DNA of 34,098 nt, taken from Allochromatium warmingii (GTDB taxonomy: Bacteria > Pseudomonadota > Gammaproteobacteria > Chromatiales > Chromatiaceae). Where the stretch lies: positions 1 to 34,098 of the forward strand of contig NZ_FNOW01000029.1 in assembly GCF_900107145.1 (NCBI RefSeq). Reading direction: 5' to 3'. Below are positions 13,945 to 23,400 of the stretch, piece by piece; position 1 is the first letter of the stretch; each line of letters starts with the position of its first letter. Both the position numbers and the translations under genes were made by a program. The notes beneath the pieces were generated by a model. The model made no database searches and was not told the origin of the DNA. It saw nothing but the letters and a program-made list of their open reading frames with translations.

Positions 13945-15032
13945 TCGAACAGGTCGGACTCCGACCCTATGATCTGCCGCTGCGTCGCGCTTGGGACAGT
14001 GCGCGAGGCGGATTTGCACGACGACGCGGCTGGTTGGTGTCGGTCGTGGCCGATGGTTTGACTGGCTACGGCGATTGCGCACCGCTGCCCGCCGCTGGAA
14101 CGGAAACAGCAGACGCAACCGAAATCGCGCTCACGTCCTATTTAACGCGCTTGACCGGTCAGGATGTCGCCCGTTGCTTGGCTGAACTCGACAGCGATCC
14201 AACCCTCAACTCGACGCCAGCCGCTCGCTATGCCGTCGAGAGCGCGTTATCCGATCTGGCCAGTCAACGCGCCCAGCAACCGCTACGCCAGTGGCTCGCG
14301 CCCGATGCGGCGGATCGGCTCGCCGTCAACGCTATGCTCGGTACGCTCGGTCAAGTACGCGCTGACGATCTTGCAGCGCATGCTGCGCACGGTTTTCGGG
14401 TCTGCAAACTCAAGGTCGGGATGCAAACACCAGCAGCCGATCTCGCGGCATTGCAAATACTCGCTCAAACTGTGAATGCGGAGGCAATTCGGCTGCGATT
14501 AGATGCGAATGGCGCTTGGACTATTGATCAAGCGCGTTGGATATTAGAACAGTTAGCGCGGTTTGAATTGCCGATTGAATCATTAGAAGAGCCAATAATA
14601 AAGCCGATTCCTGAGCACTTAGCTGAATTACAAGCGCGGGTCGCATTTCCATTGGCGCTCGATGAATCGCTTGTAACGTATTTGGCAACGCACGACTTGA
14701 CACAACTCGGCGTAAAACGGCTCGTGCTCAAACCGGCAGTGCTCGGCGGTTTGCGTCGGACGCTGACGCTGGCGCAGCGTGCTCAAGCTGCCGGTATCGA
14801 AGTTGTTATGACCAGTGTGGTTGACAGTGCGGCTGGACTCTGGCCGACGGTACAACTGGCCGCTGCGCTCAATGGGCCGCTTGCGCATGGTGTCGCAACA
14901 GCCGATTGGCTCGCCGCCGATCTTGGCCCCGCCCCCCGCGCTTGTGCTGGGATGATTGAATTATCGTCGCAGGTTGGATCTGGCTTTGAGCTGCCAGCTT
15001 CCAGCTCAAAGCAACCAGCAATCACGTATTAG
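13941..15032 (+). CDS. menC: o-Succinylbenzoate synthase
   Basis: 363 residues from the ATG at 13941, which overlaps the menA stop (ATGA). It is an enolase-superfamily enzyme. The catalytic KxK is K156/K158 (CKLKVG), the metal ligands are D188 (LRLDANGAW), E216/E217 (ESLEEP) and D241 (LALDES), and the second base is K264 (LVLKPAVLGG). It dehydrates SHCHC to o-succinylbenzoate in menaquinone synthesis. Beyond about residue 345 the sequence (ELPASSSKQPAITY) is low-complexity and lies in a perfect inverted repeat, so the C terminus may have been extended by a repeat element. It converges on polA, with 24 bases between the two stops. Confidence 0.92.
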   Translation: MIEQVGLRPYDLPLRRAWDSARGGFARRRGWLVSVVADGLTGYGDCAPLPAAGTETADATEIALTSYLTRLTGQDVARCLAELDSDPTLNSTPAARYAVESALSDLASQRAQQPLRQWLAPDAADRLAVNAMLGTLGQVRADDLAAHAAHGFRVCKLKVGMQTPAADLAALQILAQTVNAEAIRLRLDANGAWTIDQARWILEQLARFELPIESLEEPIIKPIPEHLAELQARVAFPLALDESLVTYLATHDLTQLGVKRLVLKPAVLGGLRRTLTLAQRAQAAGIEVVMTSVVDSAAGLWPTVQLAAALNGPLAHGVATADWLAADLGPAPRACAGMIELSSQVGSGFELPASSSKQPAITY

Positions 15033-15056
15033 CTGGCGGCTGAAAGCTGGCCGCTC
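14983..15056. repeat. Inverted repeat and dispersed repeat copy at menC/polA junction
   Basis: GCTTTGAGCTG (14983-14993) is the perfect complement of CAGCTCAAAGC (15002-15012) around 8 bases. The stretch from 14994 on (CCAGCTTCCAGCTCAAAGC) closely resembles one at 23362 (CCAGCTTGCAGCTCACAGC). It lies over the last menC codons and the gap to polA. It could end transcription from both sides, but no T run is present. Confidence 0.7.
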
Positions 15057-17780
15057 TCAATGCGCCTCGTCCCAATTCGCCCCAACACCGATCTCGACCA
15101 CCAGCGGCACCGCCAGCGCCGCCGCGTTCTCCATCGCCGAGCGCACCTGTTCGCGCACCTCGGCAACCGCTGTTTCGGCTACTTCCAGCACCAATTCATC
15201 ATGCACTTGCAGAATTAACCGCGCCGCTAGTCGCTCGCGCTCAATCCACGCATCCACCGCGATCATGGCGCGTTTGATGATGTCCGCTGCCGTGCCCTGC
15301 ATCGGTGCATTGATCGCGGTGCGCTCGGCAGCAGCGCGGCGGGCGTGATTGCTGTGGCTGATTTCGGGCAGATGCAGCCGCCGCCCGTCGAGCGTCTCAA
15401 CATAGCCATCATTACGCGCCTGTTGGCGGATGCGCTCCATAAACGCACGCACTCCGGGATAGCGTTCAAAATACCGCTCAACATAGTCCTGCGCTGCGCC
15501 GCGCTCGATGCCCAACTGCCGCGCCAGCCCGAACGCCGACATGCCGTATATCAGCCCGAAATTGATCGCTTTTGCCGAGCGCCGTTGCTCACTGGTCAGG
15601 TCCTCGGGCGTACAGCCGAGAATCTCCGCCGCTGTTGCGCGATGAATGTCCAGACCGCTGGCAAAGGCCGCCAGCAGTCGCGCATCGCCGGACAGATGCG
15701 CCATGATCCGCAATTCAATCTGTGAATAATCAGCGGCCAGCAAAACGTGTCCGGGCGCGGCGATGAACGCCTGACGAATGCGCCGTCCGTCTTCACTGCG
15801 AATCGGGATGTTTTGCAAATTCGGATCGCTCGATGACAGCCGCCCGGTCGCCGTCACTGCTTGATGATACGAAGTGTGCAGGCGTCCGCTGTCGGGGTCG
15901 ATCAAGCGCGGCAGCTTGTCGGTGTAGGTCGATTTGAGCTTCGACAGGCCGCGATGGTCAAGAATCAAACGCGGTAGTTCGTGTCCATCCGCCGCGAGCC
16001 GTTCCAGCACATCTTCTGAAGTCGAGGGCGCACCCTTCGGCGTTTTGGCGACCACCGGCAAGCCGAGTTCATCAAAAAAGATCGCGCCGATCTGCTTCGG
16101 TGAGCCGAGATTGAAGCGCCGCCCGGCGACCTGATAAGCCTGCTCTTCCAGTTCGAGAATGCGCCGCGCTAGATCGGCACTCTGTGCGGTCAGTTGGGCG
16201 CTGTCGATCCGCACCCCAGCGCGTTCCAGCCGCGACAGCACCGGCACCAGCGGGATTTCAATCTCACGATAGAGCCGTTCGAGCGCGGGCACGGCGGCTA
16301 AACGCGGCTGAAACACCTGCTGCAAGCGCCACGCAACCTCGGCATCTTCAGCAGCATAGGGGCCGGCCTGTTCGAGCGGAACTTGATTAAAGCGCAGTTG
16401 TTGCGCACCGCTGCCCGCGACAGTGCTAAAACGGATGGTGTCATGGTTGAGAAACCGCTTGGCGAGCGAGTCGAGATCGTGCCGCGCCGTGCTGTCGAGC
16501 ACATAGCTGGCCAGTAGCGTGTCGTGTTCGATGCCGCGCAGGGTCACGCCGTAACGCGCCAGCACGCTCATATCATATTTGAGATTTTGGCCGATCTTGG
16601 CGCGGTGCGGATCTTCCAGCAGCGGCTGTAAGCGGGTGAGCACGCGGGCGCGATCAAGCTGCGGCGGTGCGCCCGGGTAATCATGCGCGAGTGGCAGATA
16701 GGCCGCTTGCCCGGGCGCGAGCGCAAACGCAATGCCGACTAATTCGGCCTGCATCGGATTGAGCGCGGTGGTCTCGGTATCGACCGCAAAACAATCGGCG
16801 GCATGGAGACGCTGCAACCAGTCCTCCAGTTCTGCTTCGGTCAAAATCAGCGTGTAATCAGTCGCTTGGGTTAATTTGGCGTTGAAATCCAAGCTCAAGC
16901 TCTTCGCCGTCGCTCCAGCGACACCGACGCCATCGAGCGTGGCTAACAGTCGCCGCGATTCGAGCCGCGTGTACCATTCGCGCAGTGTCTCGACATCTGG
17001 CGGTGCGGGCCGTAGATCGGTCGGTGCGAGAGCAAGCGCAACATCGCGTTTAATGGTCGCCAATTCGCGGGCCAGCGGCAGTTGATCGAGCGTAGCGCGG
17101 AGCGATTCGCCAATCTTGCCGCTTACATTTGCGGCATTGGCGATGACGCCATCCAGATCGCCATATTCGGCAAGCCATTTTGCCGCCGTTTTCGGCCCGC
17201 ATTTCGGCACTCCGGGGATGTTGTCCACGCTGTCGCCCATCAACGCCAGATAATCGGCGATGCGCTCCGGTGGCACGCCGAACTTTTCGCGCACGCCCTC
17301 AGAATCGAGCACCTGCCCGGTCATGGTGTTGATGAGCGTCACCTCGGCGCTAACCAATTGCGCGAAGTCTTTATCTCCGGTCGAAATCAGCGTCGGCAGA
17401 CCGGCAGCGGCGGCGTGCGTGGCTAACGTGCCGATTACATCATCGGCTTCCACGCCGGGCACGATCAGCAACGGCAGCCCCATCGCCTGAATAATCGTCA
17501 GCAGCGGTTGAATCTGCGCCCGCAGGTCATCCGGCATCGCGGGGCGGTTGGCTTTGTACGCGGGATAACGTTCGTGACGAAACCCGCGCCCACCGGCATC
17601 AAACACCACGCCGAGATAGTCGGGTCGCTGATCGTCAATCAGCTTGCGCAACATATTGAGCACACCGACCAATGCGCCGGTGGGTTCGCCCTGTGAATTG
17701 GTGAGCTTGGGCAGCGCGTGATAGGCGCGAAACAGATAGCCAGAGGCATCGACGAGGACGAGTGGGGTGGATGGGGTCAT
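15057..17780 (-). CDS. polA: DNA polymerase I
   Basis: 907 residues, close to the E. coli length of 928. The first 300 residues or so are the 5' nuclease, with the acidic clusters VEADDVIGTLA and STGDKDFAQL and a helix-hairpin-helix. The 3'-5' exonuclease has intact DEDDy motifs (FAVDTETTALNP, IGQNLKYDMSVL, AEDAEVAW). The polymerase has motif A (DYSQIELRIMAHLSGD), the O helix (RRSAKAINFGLIYGMSAFGL) and motif C (QVHDELVLEV). It processes Okazaki fragments and fills repair gaps. Proofreading therefore seems active, unlike in some Thermus or Bacillus relatives. It is a single gene that converges on menC and diverges from the permease gene. Confidence 0.98.
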   Translation of the reverse strand: MTPSTPLVLVDASGYLFRAYHALPKLTNSQGEPTGALVGVLNMLRKLIDDQRPDYLGVVFDAGGRGFRHERYPAYKANRPAMPDDLRAQIQPLLTIIQAMGLPLLIVPGVEADDVIGTLATHAAAAGLPTLISTGDKDFAQLVSAEVTLINTMTGQVLDSEGVREKFGVPPERIADYLALMGDSVDNIPGVPKCGPKTAAKWLAEYGDLDGVIANAANVSGKIGESLRATLDQLPLARELATIKRDVALALAPTDLRPAPPDVETLREWYTRLESRRLLATLDGVGVAGATAKSLSLDFNAKLTQATDYTLILTEAELEDWLQRLHAADCFAVDTETTALNPMQAELVGIAFALAPGQAAYLPLAHDYPGAPPQLDRARVLTRLQPLLEDPHRAKIGQNLKYDMSVLARYGVTLRGIEHDTLLASYVLDSTARHDLDSLAKRFLNHDTIRFSTVAGSGAQQLRFNQVPLEQAGPYAAEDAEVAWRLQQVFQPRLAAVPALERLYREIEIPLVPVLSRLERAGVRIDSAQLTAQSADLARRILELEEQAYQVAGRRFNLGSPKQIGAIFFDELGLPVVAKTPKGAPSTSEDVLERLAADGHELPRLILDHRGLSKLKSTYTDKLPRLIDPDSGRLHTSYHQAVTATGRLSSSDPNLQNIPIRSEDGRRIRQAFIAAPGHVLLAADYSQIELRIMAHLSGDARLLAAFASGLDIHRATAAEILGCTPEDLTSEQRRSAKAINFGLIYGMSAFGLARQLGIERGAAQDYVERYFERYPGVRAFMERIRQQARNDGYVETLDGRRLHLPEISHSNHARRAAAERTAINAPMQGTAADIIKRAMIAVDAWIERERLAARLILQVHDELVLEVAETAVAEVREQVRSAMENAAALAVPLVVEIGVGANWDEAH

Positions 17781-17978
17781 TAGATTCAGATGCTGATTGT
17801 TTGGCCTGCGTAGATCATCTCCATTTTTAATGCTCTTAAATAGGCTTAATTTAGCGCCGATTGTAGAGCCGGCCGCATCACCTCAGCAATGCCGCCCCGC
17901 TTGCCCCACCCGCGCTCTCCCCCTAGACTGCTTTGGCGTCTTTGTTATCAGTCGCGCTATTTGGGATTTTGTGTGCGG

Positions 17979-19550
17979 ATGACTCAATTCTCTACTGCGG
18001 CACCCCGCAACTGGTTTCAGACACTCGCCGAACTGCGCGACCGGCGCGTGCTCACGATGCTATTACTGGGGTTTTCAGCCGGTGTGCCGCTGCTGTTGAT
18101 TTTCTCTTCGCTGTCGCTCTGGCTACGCGAGGCCGGTATTGAGCGCCAAGCCGTGACCTTTTTTAGTTGGGCGGCGCTCGGCTATTCATTCAAATTCGTC
18201 TGGGCACCGCTGATTGACACCCTGCCGCTACCCTGGCTGACGCGCTGGTTGGGGCGGCGACGTGCGTGGTTATTGGTGTCACAACTAACGATCATCACCG
18301 CGATTGTGCTGATGGCGCTGATTGATCCGGCCAGCGGCGGCGACAGTCTCACGCGCTTGGCGCTCGCCGCCGTGCTGCTCGGCTTTGCTTCGGCGACCCA
18401 AGATATTGTCATCGACGCCTATCGCATCGAATCCGCGCCGCCGCGCTTGCAGGCGCTGATGTCATCGACCTATATCGCCGGATATCGCGTGGCGATGGTC
18501 ACCGCTGGTGCTGGGGCGCTGATGTTGGCCTCAGCCTTCGGCTCAGAGCCGGAACACTATCGTTACACCGCGTGGAGCCTGACCTATCTCATCATGGCGG
18601 CGGTGATGCTGATCGGTGTTTTGACCACGCTCAGTATCCGCGAACCCGTGACCCAGCGCCCGCCGCCCGCCACGCATTCGACCCGCGATTATCTGCGGCT
18701 GGTGCTGACATTTGCGCTCATGGCGAGCACATTCGTCAGTAGCTTTTTTTGGAGCGGGCCGCTGTTTACTGCGCTCAAGTTCGCGCTGGGCGGTGGGGCG
18801 CTCGGCGCGTTTATATTAGAAACGGGGCGTTTAGCTCTGGCCCTCAGCATCGCGGCGCTGGTCGGCTGGCTGCTGGTGCAACTGGGCGCACTCAATCGAA
18901 CGCTGGCGCGAACGGTCTGGATCGATCCAGTGCGCGATTTTTTCACCCGCTACGGTCTGCAAACCGCGCTGCTACTGCTGGCGCTCATCGGGCTATATCG
19001 CATCTCAGATATTGTGCTCGGCGTGATTGCCAATGTGTTTTATCAGGACATCGGCTTCAGCAAGCCGCAGATCGCCACAGCGGTAAAAACCTTCGGCGTG
19101 TTAATCAGCATCGTCGGCGGATTGCTCGGCGGGCTGCTCGCGGATCGCTATGGCGTGGTGCGGCTGCTGATGCTCGGCGCGATTCTCGCGGCGGCGACCA
19201 ATCTAATCTTCGTGCTGTTGGCGCAGATTGGGGCCGATGTGCGACTGCTGTATCTCGCGGTCGGTGCGGATAATTTGGCGGCAGGCTTGGCGAGCGCCGC
19301 CTTTGTCGCCTTTTTGTCGAGCCTGACCAATGTGTCATTCACGGCGGTACAGTATGCGATTTTTAGCTCATTGATGACGCTGCTGCCGAAAGTGCTCGGC
19401 GGCTATTCAGGGCGGCTGGTCGAGGGGCTGGGCTATCCGGGGTTTTTCGTCTTGACCACGCTGCTTGGACTGCCGGTGATAGCGTTGGTCTGGCTCGCCG
19501 GACAGCGGTTGGCGATTGCCGATGAGCGTGGCGGGTCGCTGCGCAAGTAG
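17979..19550 (+). CDS. ampG: AmpG-like muropeptide permease, MFS
   Basis: 523 residues from the ATG at 17979; an in-frame start at 17889 has a poor leader and is less likely. About 12-14 hydrophobic segments. The N-terminal pattern LLLGFSAGVPLLLIFSSLSL, WLREAGIERQAVTFFSW, GYSFKFVWAPLIDTLPLPWL and GRRRAWLL is typical of AmpG/PAT1-type transporters. A second motif set is DIGFSKPQIATAVKTFGV with GGLLGGLLADRYG. AmpG brings anhydromuropeptides into the cytosol for cell-wall recycling and, in some species, ampC induction. The exact substrate is inferred from the family. It stands alone between divergent polA and co-directional icd. Confidence 0.9.
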   Translation: MTQFSTAAPRNWFQTLAELRDRRVLTMLLLGFSAGVPLLLIFSSLSLWLREAGIERQAVTFFSWAALGYSFKFVWAPLIDTLPLPWLTRWLGRRRAWLLVSQLTIITAIVLMALIDPASGGDSLTRLALAAVLLGFASATQDIVIDAYRIESAPPRLQALMSSTYIAGYRVAMVTAGAGALMLASAFGSEPEHYRYTAWSLTYLIMAAVMLIGVLTTLSIREPVTQRPPPATHSTRDYLRLVLTFALMASTFVSSFFWSGPLFTALKFALGGGALGAFILETGRLALALSIAALVGWLLVQLGALNRTLARTVWIDPVRDFFTRYGLQTALLLLALIGLYRISDIVLGVIANVFYQDIGFSKPQIATAVKTFGVLISIVGGLLGGLLADRYGVVRLLMLGAILAAATNLIFVLLAQIGADVRLLYLAVGADNLAAGLASAAFVAFLSSLTNVSFTAVQYAIFSSLMTLLPKVLGGYSGRLVEGLGYPGFFVLTTLLGLPVIALVWLAGQRLAIADERGGSLRK

Positions 19551-19600
19551 CAAACACAGTGATAGGATAGATCGATTCACTAGCCAACGAGAGCGCGTTG

Positions 19601-20860
19601 ATGTCTTACCAACAGATCCAAATTCCCACCAGCGGCGAGCCGATCCGTGTCAATCCTGATTTTTCACTGAATGTGCCAGACAAGCCGATTATCCCGTTTA
19701 TCGAAGGGGACGGTATCGGCATCGACATCACGCCGGTAATGCGGGCGGTGGTGGATGCGGCAGTGGCGAACGCCTACGGCGGAACGCGCCAGATTCAATG
19801 GATGGAAGTGTACGCCGGCGAAAAATCGACGCGCACCTATGGCGCGGATGTCTGGTTGCCGGAGGAGACGCTGCGGGCGGTGCGCGAGTTCGTGGTCTCG
19901 ATCAAGGGGCCATTGACTACGCCGGTGGGCGGCGGCATCCGCTCGCTGAATGTCGCGCTGCGTCAAGAACTCGACCTCTATGTGTGTTTGCGTCCGGTGC
20001 GTTATTTTAGCGGCACGCCCAGTCCGCTCAAGGAACCTGAGCAAACCGATATGGTGATTTTCCGTGAAAATTCGGAAGACATTTATGCTGGAATTGAATG
20101 GCAGGAAGGCACGGACAGCGCACGCAAAGTGATTGAATTTCTGCGCACTGAAATGGGTGTGACCAAAATTCGCTTCCCAGACACTTCAGGCATTGGCATT
20201 AAGCCGGTTTCGCGTGAAGGCACAGAACGCTTGGTGCGCAAAGCCATTCAATACGCCATTGACAATGATCGCGCCTCAGTGACGCTGGTTCACAAAGGCA
20301 ACATTATGAAATTCACTGAGGGCGCATTTAAGCAATGGGGCTATGAATTAGCGCACCGCGAATTTGGCGCAGTGGAAATCGACGGCGGCCCGTGGTGCGC
20401 ATTTAAAAATCCTAAAACTGGCCGCGAAATCATCGTCAAAGATGTAATTGCTGATGCGTTTTTACAGCAAATTCTCTTGCGTCCAAAAGAATACGACGTG
20501 ATCGCAACACTGAATCTGAATGGCGATTATATTTCGGATGCGCTCGCCGCGCAGGTTGGTGGCATTGGTATGGCACCTGGAGCGAATTTATCGGATTCGG
20601 TTGCCATGTTCGAGGCCACTCACGGCACCGCGCCAAAATATGCCGGCAAGGATCAGGTGAATCCAGCGTCACTGATTCTATCGGCTGAAATGCTGTTGCG
20701 TCATCTGGGTTGGACAGAAGCAGCCGATCTCATCATCACGGGTGTAGAAGGCGCGATTGCCGCCAAAACCGTGACTTATGATTTACATCGTCTGATGAAT
20801 GACGCGACTAAGCTGAGTTGCTCGGCGTTTGGTGAAGCGATTATTCGCAAGATGTCATAA
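19601..20860 (+). CDS. icd: NADP-dependent isocitrate dehydrogenase
   Basis: 419 residues from the ATG at 19601, with GAGAG 9 bases upstream. It is almost collinear with E. coli Icd: [32 protein letters not shown] (the Ser of GIRSLN is the substrate-contact and AceK-phosphorylation site), [44 protein letters not shown], and [16 protein letters not shown]. The KY pair in GTAPKYAG selects NADP. It converts isocitrate to 2-oxoglutarate in the cytosol. It lies on its own, with a hairpin just after the stop and dnaN 305 bases further on. Confidence 0.98.
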   Translation: MSYQQIQIPTSGEPIRVNPDFSLNVPDKPIIPFIEGDGIGIDITPVMRAVVDAAVANAYGGTRQIQWMEVYAGEKSTRTYGADVWLPEETLRAVREFVVSIKGPLTTPVGGGIRSLNVALRQELDLYVCLRPVRYFSGTPSPLKEPEQTDMVIFRENSEDIYAGIEWQEGTDSARKVIEFLRTEMGVTKIRFPDTSGIGIKPVSREGTERLVRKAIQYAIDNDRASVTLVHKGNIMKFTEGAFKQWGYELAHREFGAVEIDGGPWCAFKNPKTGREIIVKDVIADAFLQQILLRPKEYDVIATLNLNGDYISDALAAQVGGIGMAPGANLSDSVAMFEATHGTAPKYAGKDQVNPASLILSAEMLLRHLGWTEAADLIITGVEGAIAAKTVTYDLHRLMNDATKLSCSAFGEAIIRKMS

Positions 20861-20872
20861 GGGGCGGAGTTT

Positions 20873-20904
20873 TCTGGTCACGAAGTTCGGGCTTTGTGAC
20901 CAGA
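20873..20904 (+). terminator. 13-bp hairpin downstream of icd
   Basis: TCTGGTCACGAAG (20873-20885) pairs with CTTTGTGACCAGA (20892-20904) with one G-T wobble around TTCGGG. There is no T run after it. It resembles the palindrome after batD (GGTCACAAA/TTTGTGACC), so it may be a repeat used as transcript end or 3' protector. Confidence 0.55.
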
Positions 20905-21165
20905 TGTCATATTAACCTAGCCCTTTCTATCGCGTCCCGTACAAGTCTATTTCACACTGACGCTATCCTAATGTTCCTCGCCTGCGAGGTTCGCCAGCGA
21001 ATTACCGAATGAGCATTTTTTAATATAAAATGCACCAGCAATGCGGTGATTGATGACGCTTACGCGCATCTATTACACCTGCTAATACACTGAACACCGC
21101 CACGCCATCCCATAGCGAGTCCTGCGCTCGCATTCACCCTGTCTTGAATGATTTCGGAGCTATTG
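20905..21165 (+). promoter_or_regulatory. Region upstream of dnaN
   Basis: Non-coding stretch of about 260 bases. An AT-rich segment with a -10-like TATAAA at 21024-21029 is the only promoter-like signal, with no convincing -35. No DnaA boxes (TTATCCACA type) were seen, so this does not look like an origin. CGGAG 7 bases before the dnaN ATG is a good ribosome site. Confidence 0.3.
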
Positions 21166-22266
21166 ATGGAATTTGCTGCTAACCGCGACATCGTTTTACC
21201 TGCGCTGAATAAGGCAATCGGCGTGATTGAACGCCGCCAGACCTTGCCGATCTTGGGCAATCTGCTGGTTGTTGCCCGCGCTGGGCGCGTCACCCTGACC
21301 GGAACGGATCTCGAAGTCGAGGTAAAAACCAACTTTGAAGCTGATATTCAGCAAGAAGGCGAGACGACTATTCCTGCTCGCAAACTGCTCGATATTTGCA
21401 AAAATCTCAGCGATGGCGCTGAGGTGCGACTGCGCATCAAAGACGAACGCTGTATTGTGACATCGGGGCGCGGACGTTTTACGCTGGGTTTATTGCCCGC
21501 GTCAGATTTCCCGACGATGGAATTAGAAGACAGCGGCTTTGATTTTCAAATTCCAGAAAGCCAGCTCAAACGCTTGCTTGATAAAACCGCCTTCGCAATG
21601 GCGCAACAAGATGTACGCTATTATCTCAACGGCATGTTGCTGGAATTGCGTGCGAATGAATTGATTTCAGTCGCCACTGACGGACATCGCATGGCGAAAT
21701 TCGTCACACCACTGGATTTAACCCTCGAAACCGACCGTCAAGTGATCGTACCCAATAAAACCGTCACTGAACTCAAGCGCCAATTAAGTTATACCGATGA
21801 CTTAATCACAATTCGTTTGGCAGAACGTGGCCTACGGATTGAAGTCGGCGCAATGACGATGACTTCAAAATTAGTCGATGGTCGTTATCCAGAATATGAG
21901 CGCGTCATTCCAACGCAAAGCCCACGCACTGCGACGGTTGAAAAAGATGTGCTCAAACGCGCCCTATCACGCACCTCGATTTTATCTAATGAAAAATATC
22001 GCGGGGTGCGCTTAAGTTTTGATCCGGGCACGCTCAAATTATTGGCGCACAATCCCGAACAAGAAGAAGCAGAAGAAGAAATCGAACTCGAATATGACGG
22101 CGAGCCGATTTCGATTGGATTTAATGTCGCCTATTTGCTAGATGCACTCAATGTAATTGATGACACCTCCGTTAGCATTCATTTCCAAGATGCCAACGGA
22201 AGCTCAATTTGGCGCGGCTTAGGGAGCGAGCGCGAAACCTTCGTCGTGATGCCCATGCGGCTGTAA
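21166..22266 (+). CDS. dnaN: DNA polymerase III beta subunit (sliding clamp)
   Basis: 366 residues from the ATG at 21166, the same length as E. coli DnaN. An in-frame start at 21148 is rejected because CGGAG is well placed for 21166. The three clamp domains follow in order: MEFAANRDIVLPALNKAIGV, RRQTLPILGNLLV, the middle MAQQDVRYYLNGMLLEL with VATDGHRMA, and the C-terminal HFQDANGSSIWRGL and VMPMRL end. It forms the ring that holds polymerase III, and also PolA and MutS, on DNA. recF follows after 14 bases, so the two form an operon. dnaA is not upstream as it often is. Confidence 0.98.
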   Translation: MEFAANRDIVLPALNKAIGVIERRQTLPILGNLLVVARAGRVTLTGTDLEVEVKTNFEADIQQEGETTIPARKLLDICKNLSDGAEVRLRIKDERCIVTSGRGRFTLGLLPASDFPTMELEDSGFDFQIPESQLKRLLDKTAFAMAQQDVRYYLNGMLLELRANELISVATDGHRMAKFVTPLDLTLETDRQVIVPNKTVTELKRQLSYTDDLITIRLAERGLRIEVGAMTMTSKLVDGRYPEYERVIPTQSPRTATVEKDVLKRALSRTSILSNEKYRGVRLSFDPGTLKLLAHNPEQEEAEEEIELEYDGEPISIGFNVAYLLDALNVIDDTSVSIHFQDANGSSIWRGLGSERETFVVMPMRL

Positions 22267-22280
22267 GCAGCGAGCAAAAC

Positions 22281-23345
22281 GTGTGCGCGGATTTCGCGTC
22301 TGGGCTGCGGTCGCTACGCATCGTGTCACTGCGCACGCTCCAGCGGCTCGCGCTCACCATTGAAACCCGCACGCTGCTACTAACTGGAGCCAATGGTTCA
22401 GGCAAAACCACGCTGCTCGAAGCGGTATATGTGCTGGCGCGGGGGCGGACATTTCGGAGCACCAAAGTTGGGCCGCTCACCACGCTCGGTGCGTCATGCA
22501 CACGTATCGACGCGATCTTTCAAACACCGGACTACGACCGCATACGCCTGCGTTATGTGAAAGACGGGGCCACTGTCAGCCGCGCTATTCAGCCGCCGTC
22601 TGCGTCACTGTATGTCAAGCTCATTGGCGAGAATGCGCAACACTTGCTCGATGGTGAACCGAATTTACGGCGGCGGTTTTTAGATTGGAATGTCTTTCAG
22701 GCTGCGCCACAATTCGCGACAATACACGCTGAATTTACTCGCGTCTTAATGCAGCGCAATGCAGCGATTCGTGCCGGCGGCGGTCAGCGATCAGTGTGGG
22801 ATCGCACTTTTATTGAATTAGCCGAGGCGTTGGATTATCAACGGTGTGCGTTTATACAGGATTGGCGAGCGCGGTTTTTGGAATATCGCACCGCCTATCC
22901 ATTTTTAAACGGAGCCGAATTACATTATCGACGCGGCTGGCCGGATAATCAGGAATTAAGCGATGCGCTGGTCGCCGTTGCCGAGCCGGAATTGAAACGC
23001 GGCTATACGCTTGCTGGCCCGTCACGCGCTGATTTTCGTGTCACAGTTGGTGATGAGCGGCGTGGCTTTTCACGCGGACAAACCAAGCTCATTGTCGCGT
23101 TGTTGCAATTAGCCGCTGAATCCGTACAGCAAGCACGGGGACGAACACCGGCTATTTGGTTGCTTGATGATTTGGAAGCTGAATTAGATCGTGCGCTGGC
23201 CGAACAATTATGGCGGACTTTTGAAGCGACGCCGAATCCAATTCTGGCAACCCGCGTGGCAACGACTGGTGATCCGGGGGTATTTGGTGATACTCCATCG
23301 CTGACGCTGGTTCACATGCCGATTGTAGCGGCTAGAATAAATTAG
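22281..23345 (+). CDS. recF: DNA repair and recombination protein RecF
   Basis: 354 residues from a GTG at 22281, just after the dnaN stop; an in-frame ATG at 22209 lies inside dnaN and gives a non-conserved leader. RecF is an SMC-like ATPase. It has Walker A GANGSGKTTLLEAVYVLARG, RTFRSTK, the signature region FSRGQTKLIVALLQLA and Walker B WLLDDLEAELD. It works with RecO and RecR to load RecA on gapped DNA. The length is normal, and no gyrB follows: the gene ends 38 bases before a convergent SPOR-protein gene. The weak ribosome site suggests translation coupled to dnaN. Confidence 0.95.
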   Translation: MCADFASGLRSLRIVSLRTLQRLALTIETRTLLLTGANGSGKTTLLEAVYVLARGRTFRSTKVGPLTTLGASCTRIDAIFQTPDYDRIRLRYVKDGATVSRAIQPPSASLYVKLIGENAQHLLDGEPNLRRRFLDWNVFQAAPQFATIHAEFTRVLMQRNAAIRAGGGQRSVWDRTFIELAEALDYQRCAFIQDWRARFLEYRTAYPFLNGAELHYRRGWPDNQELSDALVAVAEPELKRGYTLAGPSRADFRVTVGDERRGFSRGQTKLIVALLQLAAESVQQARGRTPAIWLLDDLEAELDRALAEQLWRTFEATPNPILATRVATTGDPGVFGDTPSLTLVHMPIVAARIN

Positions 23346-23361
23346 AATCGAATGAACTGCG

Positions 23362-23400
23362 CCAGCTTGCAGCTCACAGCCAACTAGCGGCTCGAAACCG
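23362..23400. repeat. Dispersed repeat copy at the recF/SPOR gene junction
   Basis: CCAGCTTGCAGCTCACAGC at 23362 matches CCAGCTTCCAGCTCAAAGC at 14994 with two differences, and the following AAC and CGGCT segments also correspond. Both copies lie where two genes converge. This points to a small repeat family in the genome. Confidence 0.5.

Noticed and set aside
20861-21165. Replication origin upstream of dnaN
   Set aside because: No cluster of DnaA boxes and no dnaA gene; only one modest AT-rich stretch.
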